Notes: generated from the sequence alone by a model not told the origin. DNA of 64,000 nucleotides from Ehretia macrophylla (GCA_037974665.1 CM075775.1:64598644-64662643), one strand, 5' to 3'. Shown: positions 12,387 through 23,829, numbered from the stretch's first letter. A program made the numbers and translations.

Positions 12387-12943
12387 CCTTTTCAATTTTT
12401 TTTGCTCCGGTTAGGGTTGCCAAGATACTTTATCCACCACATTTCTAATATCGAATCCCACGACAGCTTGGGCAAGAAAACTTCGCTTCACGTGGAGGCT
12501 GGGCCAGCAAACCGAAGGCGTAGGGCATGTGACCAGGTCTCCGTCGCTCTGGTGCCCATAACATTTGATCCGTAAGGAGTTACACGACGCACAGCATACC
12601 GTTGCAAAGCTCTCCGAGAGCTCTATGACGGGGGCAGCTAGCTTGGCGTTGTGCCCTTTTTGGAGCCCAAAATCGAATGTTTTCATCAGTTTCAAGCCAC
12701 TTTTCTATTTTTGCTCTGTTTTTCTGTCCTGGATCGTACGTCGTGAGCTGTTAAAAGGACGACAACCTTACTCGCGGGACATTAGAGGGCCCTACAATGA
12801 GTTGATATCACATCTTGCTAGGATGCTGCGTTGTTGAAGCAGATGGGTTTTCATTAAGCCCATTGGTGCTTGTGAATGGGCCATCTCTCTAGGTTGGGAC
12901 TGTGAACCGTTAACACATAAAGGAATTGTGCCCTCAAAATGAC

Positions 12944-13061
12944 GGGTGCGATCATACCAGCACTAATGCAACAGATCCCATCAGAACTCTGAAGTTAAGC
13001 GTGCTTGGGCAAGATAGTACTAGGATGGGTGACCCCCTGGGAATTCCTCGTGTTGCACCCC
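12944..13061 (+). rRNA. 5S rRNA copy 20
   Basis: 118 nt because one base is lost near 71-73. Also C28A, G30A, C47T, G68A, G102T. Confidence 0.93.
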
Positions 13062-13618
13062 ATTTTTCAATGTTTTTTGCTCCGGTTAGGGTTGCCAAGA
13101 TACTTTATCCACCATATTTCTATTATCGAATCCCGCGGCACCTTGGGCAAGACAACTTCACTTCACGTGAAGGCTGGGCTAGCAAACCGAGGGCGAAAGG
13201 CTTGTGACCAGGTCTCCGTCGCTCCGTTGCCCATAACTTTTGATCCGTAAGGAGTTACGTGGTGCACAGCATACCGTTGCAAAGCTCTCCGAGAGCTCTA
13301 CGACAGGGGCAGCTATCTTGCGTGCTTTACCCTTTTTAGAGCCCAAAATTGAACGTTTTCACCAGTTTCTGGCGACTTTTCTTATTTAGCTCTGTTTTTC
13401 CGTCCCGGATCGTACGTCGTGAGCTGTTAAAAGGACGACAACCTTACTCGCGGGACATTAGAAGGCCCTACAACGCGTCGATATCACGTCTTGTGAGGAT
13501 GCTGCATTCTTGAAGTGGATGGGTTGTCGGTAAGCCCATTGGGCCATCTAAATGATCCATCTCTCTAAGCTGGGACTGTGAACCGTTAACACGTAAAGGA
13601 ATTGTGCCTCAACATGAC

Positions 13619-13696
13619 GGGTGCGGTCATACCAGTACAATTGCATCGGATCCCATCAGAACTCCAAAGTTAAGCGTGCTTGGGCGAGAGTAGTAC
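13619..13696 (+). pseudogene. 5S rRNA, truncated at nucleotide 78
   Basis: Same deletion and 430-bp unit as 5113. Changes: A8G, C18T, T21A, A23T, C28T, G48A. C18T, T21A, A23T and C28T are all shared with the truncated copy at 14726, exactly 1107 bp away. Confidence 0.93.
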
Positions 13697-14048
13697 AGCA
13701 TACCGTTGCAAAGCTCTCCGAGAACTCAACGACAGGGGCAGCTAGCTTGCTCACTAGGCCCTTTTTGGAGCCCAAAATCAAACGTTTTCATCAGTTTCGG
13801 GCTACTGTTCTATTTTTAGTCTGTTTTTACATCCCGGATCGTACATCGTGAGCTGTTAAAAGGAAAATAACCATTCTCGCTGGACATTAGAGGGCCCGAC
13901 AACGTATCGATATCGCGTCTTGCGAGGATGCTGCGTTGTTGAAGCAGATGGGTTGTCGTTAAGCACATTGGGCCTTTTGAATGGGCCATCTCTTTAGGCT
14001 TGGACTGTGAACCGTTAACACATAAAGGAATTGTGCCCTGAGCATGAT

Positions 14049-14167
14049 GGGTGCGATCATACCAACACTAATGCACCGGATCCCATCAGAATTCTGAAGT
14101 TAAGCGTGATTGGGTGAGAGTAGTACTAGGATGGGTGACCCCTTGGGAAGTCCTCGTGTTGCACCCC
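14049..14167 (+). rRNA. 5S rRNA copy 22
   Basis: Full length. Changes: G17A, C44T, C47T, C61A, C67T, C95T. C47T, C61A and C95T are shared with the copy 1107 bp downstream (15156). Confidence 0.94.
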
Positions 14168-14725
14168 CCTTTTCAATGTTTTTTGCTCCGGTTAGGGTTG
14201 CCAAGATACTTTATCCACCACATTTCTATTATCGAATCCCACGGCACCTTGGGCAAGACAACTTCGCTTCACGTAGAGGCTGGGCCCGCAAACTGAAGGC
14301 GTAGGGCTTATGACCAGGTCTCCGTCGCTCTGTTGCCCATAACTTTTGATCCATAAGGAGTTACGTGGCGCACAGCGTACCCTTGCAAAGCTCTCCGAGA
14401 GCTCTACGACGGGGGCAGCCAGCTTGCTGGTTGTGCCCTTTTTGGAGCCCAAAATTGAACGTTTTTCATCAGTTTCAGGCCACTTTTCTTATTTTGCTCT
14501 ATTTTTTCGTCCTGGATCGTACTTCGTGAGCTGTTAAAAGGACGACAACCTTACTCGCGGGTCATTAGAAGGCCCTACAATGTGTCGATATCATGTCGTG
14601 CAAGGATGCTGCGTTGTTGAAGCGGATGGGCTGCCGTTAAGCCCATTGGGCCTTCTAAATGATCCATCTCTCTAGGCTGGGATTGCGAACCGTTAACACG
14701 TAAAGGAATTGTGCCTCAACATGAC

Positions 14726-14803
14726 GGGTGCGATCATACCAGTACAATTGCATCGGATCCCATCACAACTCCGAAGTTAAGAGTGCTTGGGTGAGAGTAG
14801 TAC
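14726..14803 (+). pseudogene. 5S rRNA, truncated at nucleotide 78
   Basis: Second truncated member of the 1107-bp dimer repeat. Changes: C18T, T21A, A23T, C28T, G41C, C57A, C67T. The 430-bp unit and the junction are identical to the other three truncated copies. Confidence 0.93.
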
Positions 14804-15155
14804 AGCATACCGTTGCAAAGCTCTCTGAGAGCTCTACGACGGGGGCAGCTAGCTTGCTCACTGTTCCCTATTTGGAGCCCAAAATCGAACGTTTTCATCA
14901 GTTTCGGGCCACTTTTCTATTTCTACTCTATTTTTCCATCTAGGATCGTACATCGTGAGCAGTTAAAAGGACAACAACCATTCTCGCTGGACATTAGAAG
15001 GCCCTACAATGCGTCGATATCGCGTCATGCGAGGATGCTGCGTTGTTGAAGCGGATGGGTTGTCGTTAAGCACGTTGGGCCTTTTGAATGGGCCATCGCT
15101 TTAGGCTTGGACTGTGAACCGTTAACACATAAAGGAATTGTGCCCTGAGCATGAC

Positions 15156-15274
15156 AGGTGTGATCGTACCAGCACTAATGCACCGGATCCCATCAGAACT
15201 CTGATGTTAAGCGTGATTGGGCGAGACCAGTCCTAGGATGGGTGACCCCTTGGGAAGTCCTCGTGTTGCACCCC
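15156..15274 (+). rRNA. 5S rRNA copy 24, strongly mutated
   Basis: Full length with about ten changes: G1A, C6T, A11G, C47T, A50T, C61A, G72C, T73C, A77C, C95T. It is unlikely to make a standard 5S RNA. Confidence 0.88.
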
Positions 15275-15832
15275 CCTTTTCAATTTTTTGTGCTCCGGTT
15301 AGGGTTGCCAAGATACTTTATCCACCACATTTCTATTATCGAATCCCATGACACCTTGGGCAAGACAACTTCATTTCACGTGGAAGCTGGGCCCGCAAAC
15401 CGAGGGCGTAAGGCTTGTGACCAGGTCTCCGTCGCTCCGGTGCCCATAACTTTTGATCCGTAAGGAGTTACGCGGCACACAGTATACCGTTGCAAAGTTC
15501 TCCGAGAGCTCTACGACGGGGGCAGCTAGCTTGCTCGTTGTGCCCATTTTTGGAGCCCAAAATTGAACGTTTTCATCAATTTCGGCCATTTTTCTTATTT
15601 AGCTATGTTTTTCCGTCCCGGATCGTACGTCGTGAGCTGTTAAAAGGATGACAACCTTACTCGCAGGACATTAGAGGGCCCTTCAACGCGTCGATATCAC
15701 GTCTTGCGAGGATGCTGCGTTATTGAAGCGGATGGATTGTCGTTAAGCCTATTGGGCCTTCTGAATGATCCATCTCTCTAGGCTGGGACTGTGAACCGTT
15801 AACACATAAAGGAATTGTGCCCTCAACATGAC

Positions 15833-15951
15833 GGGTGCTATCAAACCAGCACTAATGCACCGGATCCCATCAGAACTCTGAAGTTTAGCGTGCTTGGGCG
15901 AGAGTAGTACAAGGATGGGTAACCCCCTGGGAAGTCCTCGTGTTGCATCCC
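15833..15951 (+). rRNA. 5S rRNA copy 25
   Basis: Full length. Changes: G7T, T12A, C47T, A54T, T79A, G89A, C116T. The following spacer has a 29-bp deletion near 16129 and a shorter T tract. Confidence 0.93.
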
Positions 15952-16480
15952 CCTTTTCAATTTTTTTGCCCAGGTTAGGGTAGCCAAGATACATTATCCA
16001 CCACATTTCTATTATCAAATCCCATGGCACCTTGGGCAAGACAACTTCGCTTCACGTTGATGCTGGGCCAGCAAACTAACGGCGTAGGGCTTGTGACCAG
16101 GTCTCCGTCACTCCGGTGCCAATAACTTCGCATACCGATGCAAAGCTTTCCAAGAGCCCTATGACGGGGGTAACTAGCTTGCTCACTGTGCCCTTTTAGG
16201 AGCCCAAAATCGAACGTTTTCATCTGTTTCGGGCCACCTTTCTATTTTTGCTCTGTTTTTCTCTCCCGGATCGTACGTCGTGAGCTATTAAAAGGACGAC
16301 AACCTTTCTCTCGGGACATTAGAGGGCCCTACAATGTGTCGATATCACGTCTTGGGAGGATGCTGCGTTGTTGAAGCGGATGGGTTGTCGTTAAGCACAT
16401 TGGGCCTTTTGAATGCGCCATCTCTCTAGGTTGGGACTGTGAACCGTTAACACACAAAGGAATTGTGCCCTCAACGTGAC

Positions 16481-16599
16481 GGGTGCGATCATAGCAGTAC
16501 TAATTCAACGGATCCCATCAGAAGTCCGAAGTTAAGCGTGCTTGGGCGAGAGTAGTACAAGGATGGGTGACCCCCTTGGAAGTCCACGTGTTGCACCCC
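16481..16599 (+). rRNA. 5S rRNA copy 26
   Basis: Full length. Changes: C14G, C18T, G25T, C28A, C44G, T79A, G97T, T106A. Confidence 0.93.
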
Positions 16600-17157
16600 C
16601 CTTTTCAATTTTTTTTGCTCCGGTTAAGGTTGCCAAGATACTTTATCCACCACATTTCTATTATCGACTCCCACGGTACCTTGAACAAGACAACTTCACT
16701 TCACGTGGAGGCTGGGCCAGCAAACCGAGGGTGTAGGGCTTGTGACCAGGTCTCCTTCGCTGCGGTGCCCATAACTTTTGATCCGTCAAGAGTTACACGG
16801 AGCACATCATACCGTTGCAAAGCACTCCGAGAGCTCTACGACGAGGGCAGCCAGTTTGTTCACTATGCCCATTTTGGAGCCCAAAATCGAACGTTTTAAC
16901 TGGTTTCGGGCCAGTTTTCTTATATAGCTCTGTTTTTCCGACCCGAATCGTACATCGTGAGCTATTAAAAGGATGACAACCTTACTCGCTGGACATTAGA
17001 GGGTCCTACAATGCATCGATATCATATTTTGCGAGGATGCTGCTTTGTTGAAACGGATGGGTTGTCATTAAGCCCATTGGGCCTTCTGAATGGGGCATCT
17101 CTCTAGGCTAGGACTGTGAACCGTCAACACATAAAGGAATTCTGCCCTCAACATGAC

Positions 17158-17276
17158 GGGTGCGATCATACCAGCACTAATGCACCGGATCCCATCAGAA
17201 CTCTGAAGTTAAGCATGCTTGGGCGAGAGTAGTACTAGGATGGGTGACCCCTAGGGAAGTCCTCGTGTTGCACCCC
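17158..17276 (+). rRNA. 5S rRNA copy 27
   Basis: Full length. Changes: C47T, G58A, C95T, T96A. Confidence 0.95.
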
Positions 17277-17834
17277 CGTTTTAAATTTTTTTTCCTCCGG
17301 TTAGGGTTGCCAAGATACTTTATCCACCACATTTCTATTATCGAATCCCACGACACCTTGGGCAAGACAACTTCGCTTCACGTGGAGGCTGGGCCAGCAA
17401 ACCGAGGGCGTAGGGCTTGTGACCAGGTCTTTGTCGCTCCGGTGCCCATAACTTTTGATCCGTAAGGAGTTACGCAGTGCACAGCATACCGTTCCAAAGT
17501 TCTCTGAGAGCTCTACTACGGGGGCAGCTAGCTTGCTCGCTTTACCCTTTTTGGAGCCCAAAATCAAACGTTTTCATCAGTTCCGGGCCATTTTTCTATT
17601 ATTTCTCTGTTTTTACGTCCCGGATCGTACATCGTGAGCTGTTAAAACGATGACAACCTTTATCGCGGGACATTAGAGGGCCGTACAACACGTCGATATC
17701 ACGTCTTGCGAGGATGCTGCATTGTTGAAGTGGATGGGTTGTCGTTAAGCCCATTGGGCCTTCGGAATGGGCAATCTCTCCACGCTGGCACTATGAACCG
17801 TTAACACATAAAGGAATTGTGCCCTCGACATGAC

Positions 17835-17953
17835 GGGTGTGATCATACCAGTACTAATTCACCGGATCCCATCAGAACACCGAAGTTAAGCGTGCTTGGG
17901 CGAGAGTAGTACTAGGATGGGTGACCCCCTAGGAAGTCCTCGTGTTGCACCCC
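17835..17953 (+). rRNA. 5S rRNA copy 28
   Basis: Full length. Changes: C6T, C18T, G25T, T45A, G97A. Confidence 0.95.
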
Positions 17954-18511
17954 CTTTTCAAATTTTTTTGCTCCGGTTAGGGTTGCCAAGATACTTTATC
18001 CACCACATTTCTGTAATCGAATCCCATGGCACCTTGGGCAAGACAACTTCGCTTCACGTGGAGGTTGGGCCAGCAAACCGAGGGCGTAGGGCTTGCGACC
18101 AGGTCTCCGTCGCTCTGGTGCCCATAACTTTTGATTTGTAAGGGGTTACGCGGCACATAGCATATCGTTGAAAAGCTCTCTGAGAGCTCTACGACAGGGG
18201 CAGCCAACTTGCTCGCTGTGCCCATTTTTGGAGCACAAAATCGAACGTTCTCATCAATTTTGGGTCGTTTTTCTTATTTAGCTCTATTTTTCCGTCCCGG
18301 ATCGTACGTCGTGAGTTGTTAAAAGGATGACAACCTTTCTTGCTGCACATTAGAGGGCCTTACAACACGTCGATGTCACATTTTGTGAGGATGCTGCTTT
18401 GTCGAAGCGGATGGGTTGTCGTTAAGCCCATTGGGCCTTCTAAATGGGCCATCTCTGTATGATGGGACTGTGAACTGTTAACACATAAAGGAACTGTGCC
18501 CTCGACATGAC

Positions 18512-18630
18512 GGGTGCGATCATACCAGCACTAATTCACCGGATCCCATCAGAACTCCGATGTTAAGCGTGCTTGGGCGAGAGTTGTACTAGGATGGGTG
18601 ACCCCTTGGGAAGACCTCGTGTTGCACCCT
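18512..18630 (+). rRNA. 5S rRNA copy 29
   Basis: Full length. Changes: G25T, A50T, A74T, C95T, T103A, C119T. The next spacer has a 27-bp deletion near 19018. Confidence 0.94.
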
Positions 18631-19161
18631 CCTTTTCAATTATTTTTGCTCCGGTTAGGGTTGCCAAGATACTTTATCCATCGCATTTCTATTATCGAAT
18701 CCCACGGCACCTTGGGCAAGACAACTTCGCTTCACGTAGAGGCTGTGCATGCAAACCGAGGACGTAGGGCTTGTGACCAGATCTCCGTCGCTCCGGTGCC
18801 CATAACTTTTGATCCGTAAGAAGTTTCGCGGCACACAACATACCGTTGCAAAGCACTCCGAGAGCTCTACGATGGGGGTAGCCATCTTGCTCACTTTGCC
18901 CCTTATTGGATCCCAAAATCGAACGTTTTCATCAGTTTCGGCCCACTTTTCTTCTTTTGCTCTGTTTTTCATCCAGGATCGTATGTCGTGAGATTTTAAA
19001 AGGATGACAACTTCACTCGTCGATATCACGTCTTGTGAGGATGCTGCGTTGTTGAAGTAGATGGGTTGTCGTTAAGCCTATTGGGCCTTCTGAACGGGCC
19101 ATCTCTCTAGGCTGGGACTGTGAACCATTAACACATAAAGGAATTGTGCCCTCAACATGAC

Positions 19162-19280
19162 GGGTGCGATCATACCAGCACTAATGCACCGGATCCCATC
19201 AGAACTCCGAAGTTAAGCGTGCTTGGGCGAGAGTAGTACTAGGATGGGTGACCACCTGGGAAGTCCTCGCGTTGCACCTC
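19162..19280 (+). rRNA. 5S rRNA copy 30, well preserved
   Basis: Three changes only (C93A, T109C, C118T). Positions 1-92 equal the consensus, so box A and the intermediate element are intact. Confidence 0.96.
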
Positions 19281-19753
19281 CCTTTTCAATTTTTTTTGCT
19301 CTGGTTAGGGTTGCCAAGATACTTTATCCACCACATTTCTATTACCAAATCCCACGGCACCTTGGGCAAGACAACTTCGCTTCACGTGGAGGCTGGGCCA
19401 GCAAACCGAGGGCGTAGGGCTTGTGACTAGGTCTACTTCGCTTCGGAGCCCATAACTTTTGATCCGTAAGAAGTTAGGCGGCGCACAGCATACCGTTGCA
19501 AAACTCTCTGAGAGATCTACGACAGGGGCAGCTAGTTTGCTCGCGGTGCCCCTTTTTGGAGCCCCAAATAGAACGTTTTCATCCGTTTCGGACCACTTTT
19601 CTTATTTAGCTATGTTTTTCCATCCCGGATCGTACGTCGTGAGCTGTTAAAATGACGACAACCTTACTCGCCGGACAGTAGAGGGCCTTACAATGCGTCG
19701 ATATCACGTCTTGCGAGGATGCTTCGTTGTTGAAGCAGATGGGTTGTCGTTAA

Positions 19754-19778
19754 GCCCATTGGGCCTTCTGAATGGGCC
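19754..19778 (+). promoter_or_regulatory. GCCCAT/TGGGCC motifs upstream of 5S (representative)
   Basis: About 62-86 bp upstream of the gene at 19840 lies GCCCATTGGGCC followed ten bases later by TGGGCC. The first contains a small inverted repeat (GCCCA-T-TGGGC). TGGGCC matches the plant site II element bound by TCP factors at many housekeeping promoters. The block is present in most spacers. Any role at a Pol III gene is only inferred. Confidence 0.4.
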
Positions 19779-19839
19779 ATGTCTCTAGGCTGGAACTGTG
19801 AACCGTTAACACATAACGGAATTGTGTCCTCAACATGAC

Positions 19840-19958
19840 GGGTGTGATCATGCCAGCACTAATGCACTGGATCCCATCAGAACTCTGAAGTTAAGCGTGC
19901 TTGGGTGAGAGTAGTACTACGAGGGGTGACCCCCTGAGAAGTCCTCGTATTGCACCCC
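19840..19958 (+). rRNA. 5S rRNA copy 31
   Basis: Full length. Changes: C6T, A13G, C29T, C47T, C67T, G81C, T84G, G98A, G110A. Last copy before the solo LTR, which interrupts its spacer 301 bp after the gene start. Confidence 0.93.
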
Positions 19959-20135
19959 CCTTTTCAATTTGTTTTTCTCCGGTTAGGGTTGCCAAGATAC
20001 TTTATCCGGCACATTTCTATTATCCAGTCCCACGGCACCTTGGCCAAGATAACTTCGCTTCACGTGGAGGCTGGGCCAGCAAACTGAGGGCGTAGGGCTT
20101 GTGACCAGGTCTCCGTCACTCCGGTGCCCATAACT

Positions 20136-20140
20136 GTTAA
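20136..20140. repeat. Target-site duplication of the solo LTR (left)
   Basis: GTTAA directly before the element. The identical five bases occur at 22772-22776. The undisturbed spacer reads TTTGA here in most units, so this unit carried GTTAA before the insertion. Confidence 0.85.
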
Positions 20141-21420
20141 TGTGATACCCCGAACCTGGAATGTATTCAATAGCATTTAAAGTTCATTTAAATTGCATTT
20201 TATTGACCTTTCACCTTCTTTGACCAAACTAGTTGACTTTTCATCTACATTTACCAACTAGGACAAGGTGGGAATTTTTGAAATGTTTAATAAAGGGCAA
20301 AATTGGGATTAGAAATAAAAAAGTGCAATGTTAAGTTAGTCAAGTTTTGGGTCAAATTTGAAATTAAATCTAAACCAATTGAGGAAGAGTTAGGTAGCAA
20401 ATTATATATGGTTGGAAAGCTCTATGAGTCTAGTTTCTGTGGCTTCAAACCGTTCGTGAATTGGAGTTTTCTAGAAGAAGTTATGGCCGTTTTCGTAAGG
20501 TCGCGCATAACTGTTTTGGTTTAGCGGGTTGACCGAATCTTTGACCTTTGACTTCTTGTAAATTTTTTTTTCTAAATAAGCAGAATGCAAACGAAAAAAA
20601 CAGAGAAGAAAGGCTTGAAACCATGAGGAAAATAAAGAGAAAAAAAAAGAAAATTTCAACTACAAATCACCAAATCTTTGCGTGAGCTTGCACGGTGTGG
20701 TTTCCGAGGCACTCTACGAGGTTTTCCTAGCGTCTAGGAGCGTCTAAGGTGAGGGTTTCATGTTTATTTGCGCATTTGAAAATGTTGAACATAAACTTTA
20801 ATTTTTGTGATTTAACCGTAGGTTGTTATTTTGTCTGTTTCGTTGCTTAAAGAATGTTCCCTAGCAATTGTAGAATGTGTATTTATAGCTTTTTAACATT
20901 TTCTGTGGTTGAATATCGAATTTGAAATATAAATTGTGTAATGAATAGTAAATTGTGAATAGTAAACCCCTGTTTTGATGAAGTTGCTCCGTTACGCGTT
21001 CTGTTGATGTAGGAATATGCTAGATATGCTAGAATGCCTAAATGTGTGGTTTAATTGGAATGTGTAATGGAAAAACGGAGAAAAATGGCTTAGTGAAAGT
21101 CAGGGTCGTTTAGGTCGAGTTTGGCGTTTTCTCATTTTGCGTGTTGACATTGTTTCGGGAGGCCATGGAAGCACTTTTGGTGCGATTATGGCGTTGGTTG
21201 GGTGTTTGGTTGGTATAGTTGTAGTTCAAACGAGCAAAGGGGGAAATCGGGACTTTGCGTGAATTCTAGGGTAAAGTAGGGTTTCGGGGTCTTTAGACGT
21301 GCCTTATGGTGACCTAGGAGGATTGGTGAAGTCGGTTTCCAAAGCTCGTGGCTCGTTTGAAAGTAGTAGCATTTTGAAAGTTGGGGTCATTTTTGGAATT
21401 TTGTGTGATTTCATAGTATA

Positions 21421-21520
21421 TTGCTTATAGAATGTTTATAATGCTTATAGAATGTTTATAATGCTTATGGAATGTTTATATTGCTTAGAGAATGCTTATA
21501 ATGCCTATAGGATACTTGTT
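21421..21520 (+). repeat. Tandem 20-bp repeat inside the solo LTR
   Basis: Five consecutive 20-bp copies of a motif starting TTGCTTATAG or ATGCTTATAG and ending with TTATA. The first three are nearly identical and the last two are degenerate. Confidence 0.9.
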
Positions 21521-22127
21521 ATTGCTTGATAATGTTAATTGGTGTTGTTCTTGTTGCTTGTTTGATTGTAAATGCTTGTTAATGCTTATTACGCTTGTTA
21601 GAGTTGATTATTGATTGAAATGTTTATCAATTGTTGATAATGCTTGATATCTTGTTTATCGCTCGTTTATCGCCTTGTATCGAGTCTTGCATTGCATAGT
21701 GTCCAGCGCGTGAGTGATGGGCCTCTCTGGGTAGCCTCGGGTTGCCAGTGTTGGTTGCTCTAGCTCCGTGGCTATTCCCTTTCTCGCTTGGGTTGCCTCC
21801 CAGGGAGATTTGGGTCGTAGAATTGATGGATACTTCCGGGGTATTCCAAACTGGTGTTATAAGGTGGATGCGTGCTTATTGTCATCGTTGTCAACATCAA
21901 GCTCGAGATTGATGTATCGCTCATGAAATGGTACATTGCTCGTATGAGTGAACCATAGCCTTCAGAGTGTGGTATAACTTTGAATGGTTGTGTTAATGCT
22001 TTCAGTAATTGCTTATTGTATTGATTGTTTGTCTTGATTGCTTATTTATCAGTTATATTGCTTAACTGTCTTATTTGCATTGCACGACTTTCTTTCTCTC
22101 CGACTCGATATCTGTCTCGCCCTCACT

Positions 22128-22150
22128 GAGTATACGTGTTGTGTATACTC
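22128..22150. repeat. Inverted repeat (hairpin) in the solo LTR
   Basis: GAGTATAC and GTATACTC are perfect 8-bp arms around a 7-base loop. The hairpin sits in a block starting CCCTCACTGAG and ending at CATTTCAGG that is partly conserved in the related LARD-like LTRs. There the hairpin survives with different bases (see findings). Confidence 0.7.
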
Positions 22151-22771
22151 ACTCCTCACCACCACATTTCAGGAAATGTCATGTTAGCTGAAAAGTTCAT
22201 GATTTCGTGAAAGTTCGTGCCTGAAGAGTTGTCTTGCGTGCCTATGTGGCTTGAGTGTCGAAGTTGTAAAGATATATGCTTTCATATGTCGTATGTATTT
22301 ATTGTTAAAAGAAATATAATTTAAATCTACCTAGGTAGTTGAGGTAAATTAATAAGCTAGTTTCTGTAATCAGTTAGCATAGCTTAACTTCAATGCATGT
22401 TGTAATGTCCAAAGGAAAAGAGCTAGAATGGCATGATAGTTTATTTTATGCAGTAGCTTAGTATGGTTTAATTTTCAAGTTTGAGTGTACTTGTCAAAAA
22501 TGAAAAGAGATAGGTTAGCTTTTAAATTGGAAATGTATGTATACTTGCTGAGTTTAATTGTTGAGAACCGAGGCTCGGATGGCCTTGATGAAGTTTTGTA
22601 TGGTTGGACACGGTGGTGGTCCATTTATATGCTATTACAGGTTTTACATTTCGCCTAGAAACAGAGGAGACTCCGTCCGTTTTCCTTGAAAATTTTGCCC
22701 GGGTTTGGATTTGGGTTGTGATTAGATTGATTGATAGAACTCCCGGTCTCGAGAGGGATTGGTGTGTTATA

Positions 22772-22776
22772 GTTAA
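22772..22776. repeat. Target-site duplication of the solo LTR (right)
   Basis: GTTAA, identical to 20136-20140. The 5S spacer continues immediately with TCCATAAGGAG. Confidence 0.85.
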
Positions 22777-23152
22777 TCCATAAGGAGTTACGCGGCGCAC
22801 AGCATACCGTTGCAAAGCTCTCTGATAGCTCTACGACGGGGGCAGCTAGCATGCTCGCTGTGCCCTTTTTGGAGCCCAAAATCGAATGTTTTCATCAGTT
22901 TCGGGCCACTTTTCTTTTTTTGCTATGTTTTTCCATCCCGGATCGTACATCGTGAGCTACTAAAAGGACGAGAACCTTACTCTCGTGAAATTAGAGGACC
23001 CTACAACGCGTCGATATCACGCTTTGCGAGGATGCTGCGTTGTCGAAGCGGATGGGTTGTCGTTAAGCCCATTGGGCCTTCTGAATGGACCATCTCTCTA
23101 CGCTGTGACTGTGAACCGTTAACACATAAGGGATTTGCGCCCTAAACACGAC

Positions 23153-23271
23153 TGGTGTGATCATAATAGCCCTAATTCACCAGATCCCATAAGAACTCCA
23201 AAGTTAAATGCGCTTGGGCGAGAGTAGTAATAGGATGGGTGACCCCTTGGGAAGTCCTAGTGTTGCACCCC
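23153..23271 (+). rRNA. 5S rRNA copy 32, most mutated full-length copy
   Basis: About 15 changes in 119: G1T, C6T, C14A, C15T, A19C, G25T, G30A, C39A, G48A, G56A, C57T, T59C, C78A, C95T, C107A. The promoter also differs (ATAAGGGATTTGCG). First gene after the solo LTR; probably a pseudogene. Confidence 0.85.
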
Positions 23272-23829
23272 CTTTTTCAATTTCTTTTTGCTCCGGTTAG
23301 GGTTTCCAAGAAACTTTATCCACCACATTTCTATTATCGAATCCCACGGCACCTTGGGCAAGAAAACTTCACTTCACGTGGAGGCTGGGCCAGCAAACCG
23401 AGGGCGTAGGGCTTGTGACCAGGTCTCTGTCGCTCCGGTGCCATAACTTTTGAACCGTAAGGAGTTACGCAGCGCACAGTATACCGTTGCAAAGCTCTCC
23501 GAGAGCTCTACTATGGGGGCAGCTAGCTTGCTCGCTGTGCCCTTTTTGGAACCCAAAATCAAAAGTTTTCATCAATTTCGGGCCACTTTTATATGTTTGC
23601 TCTGTTTTTCAGGCCCGGATCATACGTCGTGAGCTGTTAAAAGGACGACAACCTTTCTCACGGGACATTAGAGGGCCCTAAAATGCGTCGATATCACGTC
23701 TTGCGATGATGCTGTGTTGTTGAAGCGGATGGGTTATCGTTAAGCCCATTGGGCCTTTTGAATGGGCCATCTCTCTAGGCTATGACTGTGAACCGTTAAC
23801 AAATAAAGGAATTGTGCCCTCAACATGAC

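Larger units (their letters stand above)
1..20140 (+). repeat. 5S rDNA tandem array, segment 1
   Basis: Direct head-to-tail repeats with a modal unit of 677 bp (119-bp gene, 558-bp spacer). Bases 1-441 are the spacer of a unit whose gene lies left of the window, so the array continues beyond it. The segment has 31 gene copies, 4 of them truncated at nucleotide 78, and one unit with no gene. Deletions shorten single units at about 1684 (67 bp), 11916 (112 bp), 16129 (29 bp) and 19018 (27 bp). Every open reading frame here is a by-product of the repeat. The segment ends at the target duplication of the solo LTR. Confidence 0.97.
20141..22771 (+). mobile_element. Solo LTR of a plant LTR retrotransposon (2631 bp)
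   Basis: Non-5S sequence starting TGTGATACCCC and ending GTGTGTTATA, bounded by the perfect 5-bp duplication GTTAA. A 5-bp duplication and a TG start are typical of LTR retrotransposons; the end TA instead of CA is probably a point change. There is no second LTR, primer-binding site or coding sequence, so it reads as a solo LTR left by LTR-LTR recombination. Orientation is taken from two blocks (about 21773-21848 and 22120-22175) that occur in the same order in the LTRs of the minus-strand element at 29674-39971. Open frames are under 75 codons and look random. Family unassigned; Ty3/Gypsy-like is an inference. Confidence 0.82.

Noticed and set aside
20141..22771. A complete retrotransposon or protein gene between the two GTTAA copies
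   Set aside because: No internal direct repeat of LTR size, no primer-binding site, and the longest frames are below 75 codons apart from one reaching into the 5S spacer (22522-22815).
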